Position numbers and translations under genes: made by a program. The notes beneath the pieces are model-generated. The model worked only from the letters and a program-made list of their open reading frames with translations. It ran no database searches and had not been told where the DNA came from. From Malaciobacter molluscorum LMG 25693 (GTDB lineage Bacteria > Campylobacterota > Campylobacteria > Campylobacterales > Arcobacteraceae): DNA of 64,000 bases. Numbering within the stretch: the stretch's first letter is position 1; each line of letters starts with the position of its first letter. Location: assembly GCF_003544935.1 (NCBI RefSeq), contig NZ_CP032098.1:1984001-2048000 (forward strand). The letters are read 5' to 3'. Below are positions 51,436 through 61,409 of the stretch, in pieces.

Positions 51436-52026
51436 ATGCCAAGAGAAAAACTTGAAAGAAAATTAAATTTAAAACCAGTAAGTAAATACTTTGGACCTAA
51501 AGATATAAAAGCTAGTGAAGATGTAGTTTTATTACATGAAGAGTTAGAAGCTATACATTTAATGGATTCATTTTGTATGTATCAAGAAGATGCAGCAAAA
51601 AAAATGAATGTATCAAGAGCAACATTTGCAAGAATTGTAAAAAGTGCAAGAAAGAAAATATCACTTGCATTAATTACAGGTAAAAATATAAAAGTTCATG
51701 AAGTTAAAAATGAATTTAGAATAGCAATATGTTCAACAAAAGAAGATCAACTAGAATATGCCGAAGCTGAAGCTGAATATATTTGGATTATTCTTATTAA
51801 AGATTATAAACTTGCTTCTCAAAGCTGTATAAAAAATCCTATGTATAAAAATGAAGAAGAAGCAACATGTAATGTTCTTCCAGAGATTTTATATGATTAT
51901 AAAGTTAACTATTTTATGATAAAAGATATTGATTATGACCTAAAAATTTCTTTAATTGCCAAAGGAATATATCCGATGCTTAAAGAAAAGATAGAATTAG
52001 ATTCTCTTGTTGATATTTTTCAATAG
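51436..52026 (+). CDS. DUF134 helix-turn-helix protein
   Basis: 196 residues. The N-terminal 100 residues are DUF134: MPREKLERKLNLKP, the EELEAIHLMDSFCMYQEDAA helices and the HTH MNVSRATFARIVKSARKK, resembling sigma-70 region 4. The C-terminal half (about 100-196) is an unrecognised extra domain with alternating helices. DUF134 genes commonly neighbour NifX-like genes and are presumed regulators. RBS TTAAGGAATTAA. Confidence 0.8.
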   Translation: MPREKLERKLNLKPVSKYFGPKDIKASEDVVLLHEELEAIHLMDSFCMYQEDAAKKMNVSRATFARIVKSARKKISLALITGKNIKVHEVKNEFRIAICSTKEDQLEYAEAEAEYIWIILIKDYKLASQSCIKNPMYKNEEEATCNVLPEILYDYKVNYFMIKDIDYDLKISLIAKGIYPMLKEKIELDSLVDIFQ

Positions 52027-52046
52027 AGACAAACTGTCTCTATTTT
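52022..52046. terminator. Bidirectional hairpin between DUF134 and htpX
   Basis: AATAGAGACA and TGTCTCTATT pair perfectly over 10 bp around AAC, with TTTT following on the plus strand; it covers the DUF134 stop. Confidence 0.65.
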
Positions 52047-52893
52047 ATAAACTACTTTTTAACTCTTCCAATCTTGCTATTCTATCTTCTGTAGTAGGAT
52101 GAGTTCTAAAAAGATCAGAAAACTTTACATCTTTTCCACTAAAAGGATTTATGATAAACATATGTGCAGTTTGTTCTGTAGCATTATGCATTTCTCCTCT
52201 TTTTGCAAAGTTTTCTAATTTACTTAATGCACTTTGCAATCCACTTGCATCACCAACTAATCTTGCGGCACCTTCATCAGCCATATACTCTCTACTTCTA
52301 CTTACTGTCATTTGAATTACTGCTGCAGCTATAGGTAAAACTATTGCTAAAATTATCATAACAAATGGATTTGAATTTTGCCTATCATTTCCTCCACTAA
52401 ACATAGCTGTAAATTGCATCATATTTGCAATCATTGCAATAGCTCCTGCAAATACTGCTGCGATTGTTCCTATTAAAATATCATAATGTCTTACATGTGA
52501 AAGTTCATGAGCTATAACACCTTCAATCTCTTTTTCATTTAATAAATCAATTAATCCTTGAGTAACAGCAACTGCTGCATTTTCATGATTTCTACCTGTT
52601 GCAAATGCATTTGGCATTTCATCTGGAATTAAATATACTTTTGGCATTGGTAAATTTGCTTTATGAGCAAGCTTTTGTGTAATTTGATATATATAATGTC
52701 TTCTATCATTTATTTCAACTGCATTATAATGAGCAAGTACTTGTTTGTCTGAATAATAGTATGCATAAAAATTCATACCTGCAGCAAGTAAAAATGCTAT
52801 TAACATTCCGTTTGCACCACCAAATGAGTAACCAATGAAAACAAATAAGACAGATAATAGTGCTAAAAAAAATACTGTTTTAACTTGTTCCAT
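52045..52893 (-). CDS. htpX: Membrane metalloprotease HtpX
   Basis: 282 residues. Zinc site [13 protein letters not shown] (HExxH), transmembrane helices at about 8-45 and 150-205, and the third ligand Glu in [12 protein letters not shown]. It degrades damaged inner-membrane proteins. Single gene, ribosome site AAGGAATCATT. No heat-shock operator is visible before it. Confidence 0.93.
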   Translation of the reverse strand: MEQVKTVFFLALLSVLFVFIGYSFGGANGMLIAFLLAAGMNFYAYYYSDKQVLAHYNAVEINDRRHYIYQITQKLAHKANLPMPKVYLIPDEMPNAFATGRNHENAAVAVTQGLIDLLNEKEIEGVIAHELSHVRHYDILIGTIAAVFAGAIAMIANMMQFTAMFSGGNDRQNSNPFVMIILAIVLPIAAAVIQMTVSRSREYMADEGAARLVGDASGLQSALSKLENFAKRGEMHNATEQTAHMFIINPFSGKDVKFSDLFRTHPTTEDRIARLEELKSSL

Positions 52894-52999
52894 AATGATT
52901 CCTTAATTTTAAATTCTGTAATGTTATTATATTATAATTTATCAACTTTAATAAACAATTTAAATTTATTTTATAAAAGTACATTTTTTAGGAGATATT

Positions 53000-53491
53000 T
53001 TGAAAAAGCTATATTTAATTAGACATGCAAAATCTTCATGGAAAAACTTAACTTTATCAGATTTTGATAGACCTTTGAATAAAAGAGGAAAAGTTGATGC
53101 TCCTTTAATGGCAGAATTATTAAAAGAAAAAGAAATCAAACCTGATTTAATAATTGCATCCCCAGCATATAGAACTAGAAAAACTGCACAAATTATTGCA
53201 AATAGACTTGGCTATGATAAAAAGCAAATAGTATATTTTGAATCATTATATCATGCTACATTAGAGACACTAATAGATGCTTTTAAATATTTAGATGATA
53301 GGTATGAAAATGTATTTTTAGTTGGGCATAATCCAAGTATTAACTATTTTGCAAAAAAATATTTAAATTTTGATAAAAATATAGTTACTTGTTCAATATT
53401 AGAAATATCAATTAATTGTATAATATGGCAAGATATAAAAAAAGATAATTGTAAGTTAATTTCATATGAATATCCTAAAAAATATAAATAA
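53000..53491 (+). CDS. SixA-type phosphohistidine phosphatase, copy 1
   Basis: 163 residues, histidine phosphatase fold: LIRHAKSSWKN with the nucleophilic His, ASPAYRTRKTAQI with Arg, and VGHNPSIN with the second His. SixA dephosphorylates phospho-His in signalling or phosphotransfer proteins. A TTG start follows TAGGAGATATT. A second SixA gene follows after 51 bp. Confidence 0.85.
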   Translation: MKKLYLIRHAKSSWKNLTLSDFDRPLNKRGKVDAPLMAELLKEKEIKPDLIIASPAYRTRKTAQIIANRLGYDKKQIVYFESLYHATLETLIDAFKYLDDRYENVFLVGHNPSINYFAKKYLNFDKNIVTCSILEISINCIIWQDIKKDNCKLISYEYPKKYK

Positions 53492-53542
53492 TTTATTTTT
53501 ATAAAAGTATAATTATATTTAAATTTAAAAATAGGCAAAAAA

Positions 53543-54019
53543 ATGAAAACACTATATTTAATGAGACATGCACAAAAAGAAATAGATAATACAAAAGATG
53601 ATTATGATATTGAATTAACGCAAGAAGGAATAACTAATACAATAAACTTTTGTAAAAAATTAAAAGAAAAAAACATCACAATTGACATGATTTTAACTAG
53701 TCCTGCAACAAGAGCAGAACAAACAGCACAAATAATAGCTGAAGAATTAAATTATGATGGAATAATTACAAGAAATGAAGTTATTTATAAAGCTTTTTTA
53801 AATGAATTATTAGAAACTCTATCTTATACATATGATAATATAAACTCGCTATTTATGGTAGGACATAACCCTGCAATTGGAACATTAGCTTTTAAATTAA
53901 CAAAATTAAGAGAAAATTTTGAAATGGGTTCAATTGCTAGAATAGATTTTGATTGTGATTCTTGGCTAGATATAAATGAAGAAAATGCAAAACTTATATA
54001 TTTTGAAAAAGGTATTTAG
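53543..54019 (+). CDS. SixA-type phosphohistidine phosphatase, copy 2
   Basis: 158 residues: LMRHAQKEIDN, TSPATRAEQTAQII and VGHNPAIG give the same catalytic set as copy 1. The two copies differ widely outside the motifs (perhaps a quarter to a third identical by eye), so the duplication is old and the substrates may differ. RBS AATAGGCAAAAAA. Confidence 0.85.
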   Translation: MKTLYLMRHAQKEIDNTKDDYDIELTQEGITNTINFCKKLKEKNITIDMILTSPATRAEQTAQIIAEELNYDGIITRNEVIYKAFLNELLETLSYTYDNINSLFMVGHNPAIGTLAFKLTKLRENFEMGSIARIDFDCDSWLDINEENAKLIYFEKGI

Positions 54020-54044
54020 GTAAATAAATTTTTATTTACCTAAA
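54015..54044. terminator. Bidirectional terminator between SixA copy 2 and mnmE
   Basis: TTTAGGTAAATAAA and TTTATTTACCTAAA are perfect 14-base complements around a two-base loop. It covers both stop codons. Confidence 0.7.
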
Positions 54045-55378
54045 CAAAATTCACCAAACATAACATCTAACATTTCATCATTATCAAATGGTCTTGTAAT
54101 ATTAGATATATTATGCAAAGCTTCAGTTATATGATGAGCAAAAAACTCTAACTCACCAGTATGTAAAGGAGTTGTAGATTCATTTATATGGTATAAAGTT
54201 TGTTCTACACTATCTACTTGTCTTTTAGAAATTAGAGTCATTTCATCTGCATGGGTATTTTTATCTAAAATAGTTTCAAGTTTTAAAATAAGAAGTTTTA
54301 TACTCTCTTTTGTACTTAAACTAATAAAATTATCATCAAGTTTAGATTTATCAAAAACATTATCTAAATCAGATTTATTTAAAACTTTAATTATTGTTTT
54401 ATCAGTTGTTTCTTCTAATAATGAAAGGATTTTTTCATCTTCTTTATCACACACTTTACTATTATCAAAAAGACTTATAACTATATCTGCTTCATTAATA
54501 GCATTAATAGATTTTTCAATTCCTATTTTTTCTATAACATCAGTTGTTTCATCTCTAATACCAGCAGTATCAACAATTTTAATAATATGAGTACCAATCT
54601 TTACTGATTCTTCAATAGTATCTCTTGTCGTACCAGCAATATCAGATATAATTGCTCTGTCAAAATTCAATAACCTATTTAAAAGTGATGATTTACCCAC
54701 ATTAGGTTTACCGATTATGGCAATTTTAAAACCTTCAATCATACCTTCTCTTCTTTTGCTTGCATCTAAAGTATTTGATAGTTTTTCTTTTATATTTCCT
54801 AATTTATATTCAATTTTCTCAAAAATATCTTCAGGTAAATCTTCTTCTGCATAATCAATACTTACTTCCGTATATGCAAGCATAAAAAGTAAATCTTTTC
54901 TAATATCTTCTACAAAATTTGATAATTCACCCTTTAATTGTTTTGCTAGAAGTTTTACTGCATCTTCACTTCTTGCTTCAATTATTTTTGATATTGCTTC
55001 TGCTTTAGATAAATCGATTTTCCCATTTAAGAAAGCTCTTTTTGAATATTCACCTGGATTTGCTAGTCTTGCACCATAATGTATAACTTCATCTAAAATA
55101 ATATTTGCTATTGCTACTCCACCATGACATTGAAACTCAACTATATCTTCACCGGTAAAAGAGAAAGGCGCTTTAAAATATATTAATAAAGCTTCATCAA
55201 TTGGTTTATCATCATGGGAATAAAGAGTTGATAATGTAGCTAATCTAGGAGTTAAACTATCTTTTTTAGATATTTTAAGAGCTATTGGTAATGCGTCTTT
55301 ACCACTAACTCTAACAATAGATATAGAACCTATTCCATTTGCAGTTGCTATTGCAACAATTGTACTTTCATCTAACAA
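54032..55378 (-). CDS. mnmE: tRNA-modifying GTPase MnmE
   Basis: 448 residues. N-terminal folate-binding domain (STIVAIATANGIGSISIVR), inserted Ras-like G domain (GKPNVGKSSLLNRLL, DTAGIRD, NKSDL) and the C-terminal FCLGK in which Cys445 is the CxGK cysteine. With MnmG it makes 5-substituted uridine at the tRNA wobble base. Starts 2 bases after jag, in the rpmH-rnpA-yidD-yidC-jag-mnmE cluster. Confidence 0.95.
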   Translation of the reverse strand: MLDESTIVAIATANGIGSISIVRVSGKDALPIALKISKKDSLTPRLATLSTLYSHDDKPIDEALLIYFKAPFSFTGEDIVEFQCHGGVAIANIILDEVIHYGARLANPGEYSKRAFLNGKIDLSKAEAISKIIEARSEDAVKLLAKQLKGELSNFVEDIRKDLLFMLAYTEVSIDYAEEDLPEDIFEKIEYKLGNIKEKLSNTLDASKRREGMIEGFKIAIIGKPNVGKSSLLNRLLNFDRAIISDIAGTTRDTIEESVKIGTHIIKIVDTAGIRDETTDVIEKIGIEKSINAINEADIVISLFDNSKVCDKEDEKILSLLEETTDKTIIKVLNKSDLDNVFDKSKLDDNFISLSTKESIKLLILKLETILDKNTHADEMTLISKRQVDSVEQTLYHINESTTPLHTGELEFFAHHITEALHNISNITRPFDNDEMLDVMFGEFCLGK

Positions 55379-55380
55379 TT

Positions 55381-56247
55381 TTACTGCTCTTTACTTCTAT
55401 ATTCATTTACTAATACGTATCTATCACCTCTGACATTTGTTTTAACAGCTACATATTTATTTGGGAATTCATCTCTTAATCTTTTTAATGCAATATGCAC
55501 TAATATCCCATCTAAAGGTTTAGTTTTAAAACTTCCTTTTTCTCTTATTGCTTCTATTGCTGGTTCTAAATAAGTATGAATTGCTTCTTCTTGATTTTTC
55601 AAAAATTGTGCAACTTCTAATCTTAACATTAATCCATATTTTTCATTTATCCAGTTAAACAATATATATGATAATGCTTTATATCTATATCCTTCTTTAC
55701 CAATAAGTAAAGCTGAATCTTCACCTGTAAATTCTATATATAGTGTCTCTTCATCATAGAATTCGACTTTTATATCATCAATTTCATAACATGTATTTGT
55801 AAATAAAGAATCAATCCCTTTTTTAACTTCTAATAAAATTTCATCTTTATCTTTTCTTACAATAATTTGTGAAATTTGTTGTTTTTCTTCAACTTCATAA
55901 AAATTATCAAAGATTTCTTGTTTCTCTTCAACTTTTGGAACTTTTTTCAATACAGGTTTTTCGTGATTTTCTTTTGTAGTATTACAACATGCATTTTCAA
56001 TTTTTTTAGAGACATCTTCAATTTTTATGTCTTTTTTTCTAAAGTGATTTTCTTTAGGTTTTTTATCAAATTCTCTTCTAGAGTTTTTCTCAATAACTCT
56101 AATGATAGCACTCTTACGACCAATACCAAGAAATCCTTTTCTTGGTTGTTGATCTATTTCTATTTCTAAATTTGTAATAGAACATCTATATTCACTTTTT
56201 GCTAATTCATATGCTTCTTCTAGAGTCTTTGCTTCAAACTTTTTCAT
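55381..56247 (-). CDS. jag: Jag/KhpB RNA-binding protein
   Basis: 288 residues. N-terminal Jag_N domain (KKFEAKTLEEAYELA, GFLGIGRKSA), a charged linker, a KH domain (about 145-215, with ALLIGKEGYRYKALSYI) and R3H (FPNKYVAVKTNVRGDRY). KhpB binds RNA with KhpA and affects cell elongation and division. Follows yidC by 9 bases as in most bacteria. Confidence 0.9.
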   Translation of the reverse strand: MKKFEAKTLEEAYELAKSEYRCSITNLEIEIDQQPRKGFLGIGRKSAIIRVIEKNSRREFDKKPKENHFRKKDIKIEDVSKKIENACCNTTKENHEKPVLKKVPKVEEKQEIFDNFYEVEEKQQISQIIVRKDKDEILLEVKKGIDSLFTNTCYEIDDIKVEFYDEETLYIEFTGEDSALLIGKEGYRYKALSYILFNWINEKYGLMLRLEVAQFLKNQEEAIHTYLEPAIEAIREKGSFKTKPLDGILVHIALKRLRDEFPNKYVAVKTNVRGDRYVLVNEYRSKEQ

Positions 56248-56256
56248 AATTAAATC

Positions 56257-57870
56257 CTATTTTTTTAAAGCTCTTTTCTTATCAAACATTTTATTTATAG
56301 TATATTGTTGAGCAATTGTAAACACGTTGTTTACAAACCAATATAATGTTAATCCAGCTGGGAACCATAAGAAGAAGAATGTAAATACTACTGGAAGCAT
56401 TTGGAATATCTTCTTTTGCATCTCATCTTGCATTGTATTTGGAGTAAGTTTTTGTTGTATAAACATAGAAATACCCATTAAAATTGGTAATACAAAATAA
56501 GGATCCATTTCAGCTAAATCTTTAATCCATAAAATCCATTCTGAACCTTTAAGTTCAATTGCATTTAACAACACTCTATATATAGCAAAAAAAACTGGGA
56601 TTTGTAATAAAATAGGTAAACAACCACCCATTGGATTAGCTCCATGCTTCTTATAAAGCTCCATCATATGCATTGATGCTTTTTGTTTATCATCTTTATA
56701 TTTTGTTTGAATTTCTTTAATTTTAGGAGCTAACTCTTTTAATTTTTGCATAGAAACCATACCTTTATATGATAAAGGATATAAAACTAATTTAATTAAA
56801 ATTGTAGCAATTACAATTGTCCAACCCCAGTTACCAATTAAATTATGAATATATTGTAAGAAAATAAACATAGGTTTTGCAATAAAAGTAAACCATCCAT
56901 ATTCAATAACATCTGTTAATTCTGGATTTAAAGCTTTTAAAGTTTTAAACTCTTTTGGTCCAATATATCCACTAAATGAAATATTATTGTTACCATGGAT
57001 AAATCCTTGAGGATTTTCTTCTTTATCTGGCATAACTGTTACAGCTAATGATTTATCAAAATTATAAATTACAGTTGCATAATATCTATCAAAACTTGAA
57101 ACAAATTTTATTCCAGTATAATTTTTAGTTTTTTCTAAATCACCATCTTTTGTTAATTCCATTGTTCCATCATTTTGTTTTACATATAAACCATGATCTG
57201 CATACATATCAGCTAAAACATTTGGTCTAAATCCATTTGTAATAAAAAAATTCTTACCATTTGTTGATGTTACTGTTAAATCATAATGACTATCTGGATA
57301 GAAAGTGAAAGTTTTTGTTAAAACTGTATCTTTAAGTTTTTGTGTTAAAACAAGTTTTTGTACTGATGTTGTAGCATCTACATTATTACTTGAAGCAACT
57401 AAGTTTGTTTCAAAAGCTTCTTCATTAACAGCAGTATCTGCAAATCTAACCTCTAAAGGTCTTAATTGATTAGCCTCAAATAATTTTATTTTTTGTTTAT
57501 TTTCATCAATATATTGTTTATCTTCTAAAACAACTTGTGCAATTCTTCCTAAACTATCTATTTTAATAGTATTATGTTTAGTTTTTACAGTTGCAATAAT
57601 ATCATTTGATGCGATAGCTTTTGAAGATAAGCCCTCAGCTGATTTTGAAATATTTTCACCAGATGCTGCAATATTAGAACTATTTTGTTCTACTTTAGGT
57701 GCACTATTTTGCTTGGTAACTTGTTCTTTTTTATTTTCAGCTTGTCTTGCTTCTTGTTGAGGCTTTAAAACTAAAAATTCATAAGTAATAAAAAATACAA
57801 GGACAACTATTGTCATAATTAACATTCGTCTTTGCATACCTTTGTCTTGATTCATCAAATTGTTATTCAT
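56257..57870 (-). CDS. yidC: Membrane protein insertase YidC
   Basis: 537 residues. First TM (about 15-33), large periplasmic domain (about 80-320), then five TM segments with YPLSYKGMVSMQKLKELAPK and the hydrophilic-groove Arg in YPLSYKGM-adjacent helix; C-terminus basic. It inserts small membrane proteins, including Fo subunits. Its start overlaps yidD by 8 bases. Confidence 0.95.
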   Translation of the reverse strand: MNNNLMNQDKGMQRRMLIMTIVVLVFFITYEFLVLKPQQEARQAENKKEQVTKQNSAPKVEQNSSNIAASGENISKSAEGLSSKAIASNDIIATVKTKHNTIKIDSLGRIAQVVLEDKQYIDENKQKIKLFEANQLRPLEVRFADTAVNEEAFETNLVASSNNVDATTSVQKLVLTQKLKDTVLTKTFTFYPDSHYDLTVTSTNGKNFFITNGFRPNVLADMYADHGLYVKQNDGTMELTKDGDLEKTKNYTGIKFVSSFDRYYATVIYNFDKSLAVTVMPDKEENPQGFIHGNNNISFSGYIGPKEFKTLKALNPELTDVIEYGWFTFIAKPMFIFLQYIHNLIGNWGWTIVIATILIKLVLYPLSYKGMVSMQKLKELAPKIKEIQTKYKDDKQKASMHMMELYKKHGANPMGGCLPILLQIPVFFAIYRVLLNAIELKGSEWILWIKDLAEMDPYFVLPILMGISMFIQQKLTPNTMQDEMQKKIFQMLPVVFTFFFLWFPAGLTLYWFVNNVFTIAQQYTINKMFDKKRALKK

Positions 57871-58195
57871 TATTATCGTTCCACTCCCTATTTTTAACTA
57901 CCAAATATTTATTTTTATTTATAGGTATATACCAATATTTGATTTTAATTTTTTTAAAATTTATATTATTATGCTTTGGCAACTTTATAATTGGATAGTC
58001 AATTCCACCTGCAAAAAGTTGATTACATTTTAATATCCGTGTTATTGTAAAATAAATAGCCTTAAAAAAAGAATTATTTTCAAATTGCCAGATTGCATAT
58101 TGAGAACAAGTTGGGTAATACCTACAACTTCCATAAGAAAAAATAGATAAATATTTTTGATAAAACTTAATTATATATTTAGCAACTCTATTCAT
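57863..58195 (-). CDS. yidD: Membrane protein insertion efficiency factor YidD
   Basis: 110 residues. YQKYLSIFSYGSCRYYPTCSQYA, the triple Cys/Tyr signature (C, C), is diagnostic; an amphipathic N-terminus contacts the inner membrane. The C-terminal 35 residues beyond the domain are Lys/Asn-rich. Overlaps rnpA by four bases (ATGA) and yidC by 8. Confidence 0.94.
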   Translation of the reverse strand: MNRVAKYIIKFYQKYLSIFSYGSCRYYPTCSQYAIWQFENNSFFKAIYFTITRILKCNQLFAGGIDYPIIKLPKHNNINFKKIKIKYWYIPINKNKYLVVKNREWNDNNE

Positions 58196-58527
58196 TTTAA
58201 TAGGTTTAAGTTTCTTAATGCAAAAATAAAATCTTTTTCCAATTTTTGGGCGTTTCTTTCAAATATTTTTTGTTTAGCAACAAATACGTAATTACCAGAA
58301 ATTACTCTATTTTCAAAAGAAACAAACATTCCTCTAAGTCTTCGCTTAGATCTATTTCTTTGTACCGCTCCACCTACTTTTTTAGATGCAACAAATGCAA
58401 CTTTTAGATTTTTATTAGGCGAAAAAAAAGCGACAAATGAATGAGTGTGCCATTTTTTGTCGCTTTTATATATCTTGTTAAAATCGCGTGAATTATTAAT
58501 TCGGTGTTTTTTGCTTAAACAGCTAAT
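58192..58527 (-). CDS. rnpA: Ribonuclease P protein component, apparent AUU start inside rpmH
   Basis: 111 residues. Diagnostic core [22 protein letters not shown] (RNR motif) with a conserved FVAFFSPN and a C-terminal [13 protein letters not shown]. It binds RNase P RNA and helps cleave 5' leaders of pre-tRNA. No ATG, GTG or TTG is in frame before the conserved [13 protein letters not shown]; a stop stands at frame position 58536-58534, and ATT at 58527 follows AAAGG with a 9-base gap. The reading starts inside the last four codons of rpmH, 13 bases of overlap, which leaves little room for another start. Confidence 0.9.
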   Translation of the reverse strand: MSCLSKKHRINNSRDFNKIYKSDKKWHTHSFVAFFSPNKNLKVAFVASKKVGGAVQRNRSKRRLRGMFVSFENRVISGNYVFVAKQKIFERNAQKLEKDFIFALRNLNLLK

Positions 58528-58649
58528 CTTTTTCTACCTTTAGCTCTTCTTGCTTTAATAATTTTTCTACCGTTTTTAGTTGCCATTCTAACTCTAAAAC
58601 CATGAGTTCTCTTTCTAGGAGTGTTATGTGGTTGATATGTTCTTTTCAT
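58515..58649 (-). CDS. rpmH: 50S ribosomal protein L34
   Basis: 44 residues: [20 protein letters not shown], then [20 protein letters not shown] and RLAV. Too short for normal length cutoffs but unmistakable. First gene of the rpmH-mnmE cluster; ribosome site AGAGGAAAGCTAAAA. Confidence 0.98.
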   Translation of the reverse strand: MKRTYQPHNTPRKRTHGFRVRMATKNGRKIIKARRAKGRKRLAV

Positions 58650-58691
58650 TTTTAGCTTTCCTCTTATTGACTTTGACTAATTAAGTTGCGG

Positions 58692-58697
58692 ATTATA
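58692..58697 (-). promoter_or_regulatory. -10 box of the rpmH operon
   Basis: TATAAT on the minus strand, 42 bases upstream of rpmH. Upstream are AT-rich repeats (AAAGTAACTTT, AAGTAAACTTT) at an 11-base period, the kind of periodic signal reported for Campylobacter housekeeping promoters in place of a -35. Confidence 0.6.
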
Positions 58698-58770
58698 GTT
58701 AAAGTTTACTTAAAGTTACTTTAGTTTAAACTCTTTAAAAGATTGTAAATTAACTAAATCTGCAACAATT

Positions 58771-61347
58771 TTATTTAACATTTACTTGAATTTCATTATC
58801 TTTATAATCAAATTCTACACTACTACCTTCTTTAATTTCATCTTCTAAAATTAAATCAGCTAATCTATCTTCAACTATTTCATAAATTGCTCTTTTAAGT
58901 GATCTAGCACCATATACTGGGTCAAAACCTGCTTTTGCTATAAACTCTTTTGCACTATTTGTTAAACTAATTGTAATATCTTTTTCTTCTAATTTTCTTT
59001 TTATTTTATTAAATAATATATCAACTATATTTGTAATTGAATCTAATCCTAATTGTTCAAATATTATAATATCATCTAATCTATTTAAAAACTCTGGTTT
59101 AAAATTTAATTTTAATTCATTTAAAACTTCTGTTCGTCTATTTTCTTTATCAAATATTTCAATAATTTTTGAACTTCCAATATTTGATGTCAATATAATA
59201 ATAGTATTTTTAAAATCAACAGTAACACCTTTATTGTCTGTTAATCTTCCATCATCTAATACTTGCAACAATATATTAAATACATCAGGGTGAGCTTTTT
59301 CTATTTCATCAAATAAAATTACACTATAAGGTTTTCTTCTAACAGCTTCTGTTAATTGTCCGCCTTCATCATAACCAACATATCCAGGTGCAGCACCAAT
59401 TAACCTTGAAACTGCATGTTTTTCCATATATTCACTCATATCAAATCTAATAAGTGATTTTTCATCATCAAATAAGAATTTTGCTAAAGTTTTTGCACTT
59501 TCAGTTTTACCAACACCTGTTGGTCCTAAAAACATAAAAGAACCAATTGGTCTATTTGCTTCACTTAATCCTGCTTTATTTCTTTTTATAGCTCTACTTA
59601 TTGCTTTTATAGCATCATCTTGTCCAATTACATCCTCTTTTAATACAGATTCAACTTGTAAAACTCTTTGTTTTTCTGAATCCATCATTTTATTTACAGG
59701 AATTCCTGTCCATCTTGATACAATACTTGCAATTGATTCTTCATCAACAGAGTTTCTAAGTAGAGTACCTTGTTCTTGCATTTTTTTCCATTTTTCTTCA
59801 TTTTCTTTAATCTGTTTTTCTAAAGAAGGTATTTCTCCATACTCTATTGATGCAGCTTCCTCAAATCGAGATTCTCTTTTTGCAATATTTGCTTTAGTTC
59901 TTAACTCTTCTATCTTTGCTTTTAGAGTTGAAGTTGCATTAAAAGTCTCTTTTTCATTTTGAAATCTTGATTCTAGTCCTCTTTTTTCTTCATCTTTATT
60001 TGCTAATTCTTTTTCTATTTCTGTTAATCTTTGTTCATTTTTTTTAGTTTTTTCCATTTTTAAAGCTTCTTTTTCAACATTTAAAGATTGAATTTCTCTT
60101 TTTATTGCTGAAAGAGCATATGGTTCTGATTCTATTTGCATTTTCAATTCTGCTGCTGCTTCATCAATCAAATCAATTGCTTTATCTGGTAAAAATCTAT
60201 CTGTAATGTATCTATCACTTAATTTTGCTGCTGCAACTAATGCTGAATCATTAATAGTTACATTATGGTGTGTTTCTAATCTCTCTTTAATTCCTCTTAA
60301 TATTTGTAATGCTTCATTTACGTTTGGTTCATCAACTTTTACAGGTTGAAACCTTCTTTGCATTGCAGCATCTTTTTCAAAATATTTTCTATATTCTTTT
60401 AAAGTAGTTGCACCAATAGTATGAAGTTCACCTCTTGCTAAACTTGGTTTTAATATATTTGCTGCATCCATACTTCCTTCACTAGCACCTGCACCAATGA
60501 TAGTATGTATTTCATCAATAAATAAAATAATATTTCCAGCTTTTTTTACTTCATCAATTACTGCTTTTAATCTATCTTCAAACTCACCTCTATATTTAGC
60601 ACCTGCAATTAATGCACTCATATCAAGTGCAATTACTCTTTTATTTAATAAACTTGTAGGAACATCTTTATTTACAATTTTTTGAGCTAAGCCTTCTGCA
60701 ATTGCTGTTTTACCAGTTCCAGGTTCACCTAATAATACTGGATTATTTTTTGTTTTTCTTATTAGAATTTGCATCATTCTATTAATTTGTTCATCTCTTC
60801 CAATTACAGGATCTAGTTCTCCATCTATTGCTTTTTTATTTAAATCTGTACCAAATTTTTCTAAACTTTCAAATGTTTCATCAGAAGTTGCACTATCAAT
60901 TTTTGCCCCTGCTCTTATTGATTCAAGTTCTTTTTTTGCATCTAAAAGGTTTATATATTTACCCAATAAATCTTTTATTTGTTTATCATCAAAATTTGCA
61001 ATAAGCCAAGTATCTATAGCAATAAAACTATCCCCATTTGAACTCATTAGTCCATGAGCTTTTTCTAATGAATTCATAAAATTTCTTGATAATTTTATAT
61101 TTTCTTTCGAAATATTTGATGATGTTGGTAGTTTTGATGCTGCAGATTTAATCTCCAATTCTATAGCTGCTTTATCAACATTCATTTTATTTAATAATTG
61201 ATTTAATACTGAATTTGTATTTGTTATTAATGCCCATAAAAAATGTATAATATCTACTTCTTGATTTTTATTATGTAAACTTAGTGATACAGCTGAATCT
61301 ATTGTTTCAGCTACCTGATTTGTTATTTGTTCGAATATTTTTTTCAT
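58771..61347 (-). CDS. clpB: Disaggregating chaperone ClpB
   Basis: 858 residues. N-terminal Clp repeat domain (1-145), first AAA+ module ([13 protein letters not shown] near 203, [12 protein letters not shown]), a coiled-coil middle domain (about 390-520) and second AAA+ module ([13 protein letters not shown] near 600, [10 protein letters not shown]). With DnaK it pulls proteins out of aggregates after heat stress. A consensus-like promoter with HAIR- and CIRCE-like operators stands before it (61349-61409). Confidence 0.95.
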   Translation of the reverse strand: MKKIFEQITNQVAETIDSAVSLSLHNKNQEVDIIHFLWALITNTNSVLNQLLNKMNVDKAAIELEIKSAASKLPTSSNISKENIKLSRNFMNSLEKAHGLMSSNGDSFIAIDTWLIANFDDKQIKDLLGKYINLLDAKKELESIRAGAKIDSATSDETFESLEKFGTDLNKKAIDGELDPVIGRDEQINRMMQILIRKTKNNPVLLGEPGTGKTAIAEGLAQKIVNKDVPTSLLNKRVIALDMSALIAGAKYRGEFEDRLKAVIDEVKKAGNIILFIDEIHTIIGAGASEGSMDAANILKPSLARGELHTIGATTLKEYRKYFEKDAAMQRRFQPVKVDEPNVNEALQILRGIKERLETHHNVTINDSALVAAAKLSDRYITDRFLPDKAIDLIDEAAAELKMQIESEPYALSAIKREIQSLNVEKEALKMEKTKKNEQRLTEIEKELANKDEEKRGLESRFQNEKETFNATSTLKAKIEELRTKANIAKRESRFEEAASIEYGEIPSLEKQIKENEEKWKKMQEQGTLLRNSVDEESIASIVSRWTGIPVNKMMDSEKQRVLQVESVLKEDVIGQDDAIKAISRAIKRNKAGLSEANRPIGSFMFLGPTGVGKTESAKTLAKFLFDDEKSLIRFDMSEYMEKHAVSRLIGAAPGYVGYDEGGQLTEAVRRKPYSVILFDEIEKAHPDVFNILLQVLDDGRLTDNKGVTVDFKNTIIILTSNIGSSKIIEIFDKENRRTEVLNELKLNFKPEFLNRLDDIIIFEQLGLDSITNIVDILFNKIKRKLEEKDITISLTNSAKEFIAKAGFDPVYGARSLKRAIYEIVEDRLADLILEDEIKEGSSVEFDYKDNEIQVNVK

Positions 61348-61348
61348 T

Positions 61349-61409
61349 TTAGCACTCCTTAACTTTAACTGCTAAATAATTATATCAAGTTGAGTGATAT
61401 AATGTCAAG
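61349..61409 (-). promoter_or_regulatory. clpB promoter with HAIR-like and CIRCE-like operators
   Basis: On the minus strand TTGACA (61408-61403), an 18-base spacer and TATAAT (61384-61379). CTTGACA-N7-ACTCAAC (61409-61389) resembles HAIR, the HspR site CTTGAGT-N7-ACTCAAG (11 of 14), and overlaps the -35. TTAGCAGTT-N9-GAGTGCTAA (61375-61349) resembles CIRCE, the HrcA site (16 of 18), and overlaps the Shine-Dalgarno AAGGAG. The -35 also overlaps the stop codon of the upstream kinase gene. Confidence 0.75.

Noticed and set aside
55876-56169. Phe-rich plus-strand ORF within jag
   Set aside because: Antisense to the Lys/Glu-rich linker of jag; no ribosome site.
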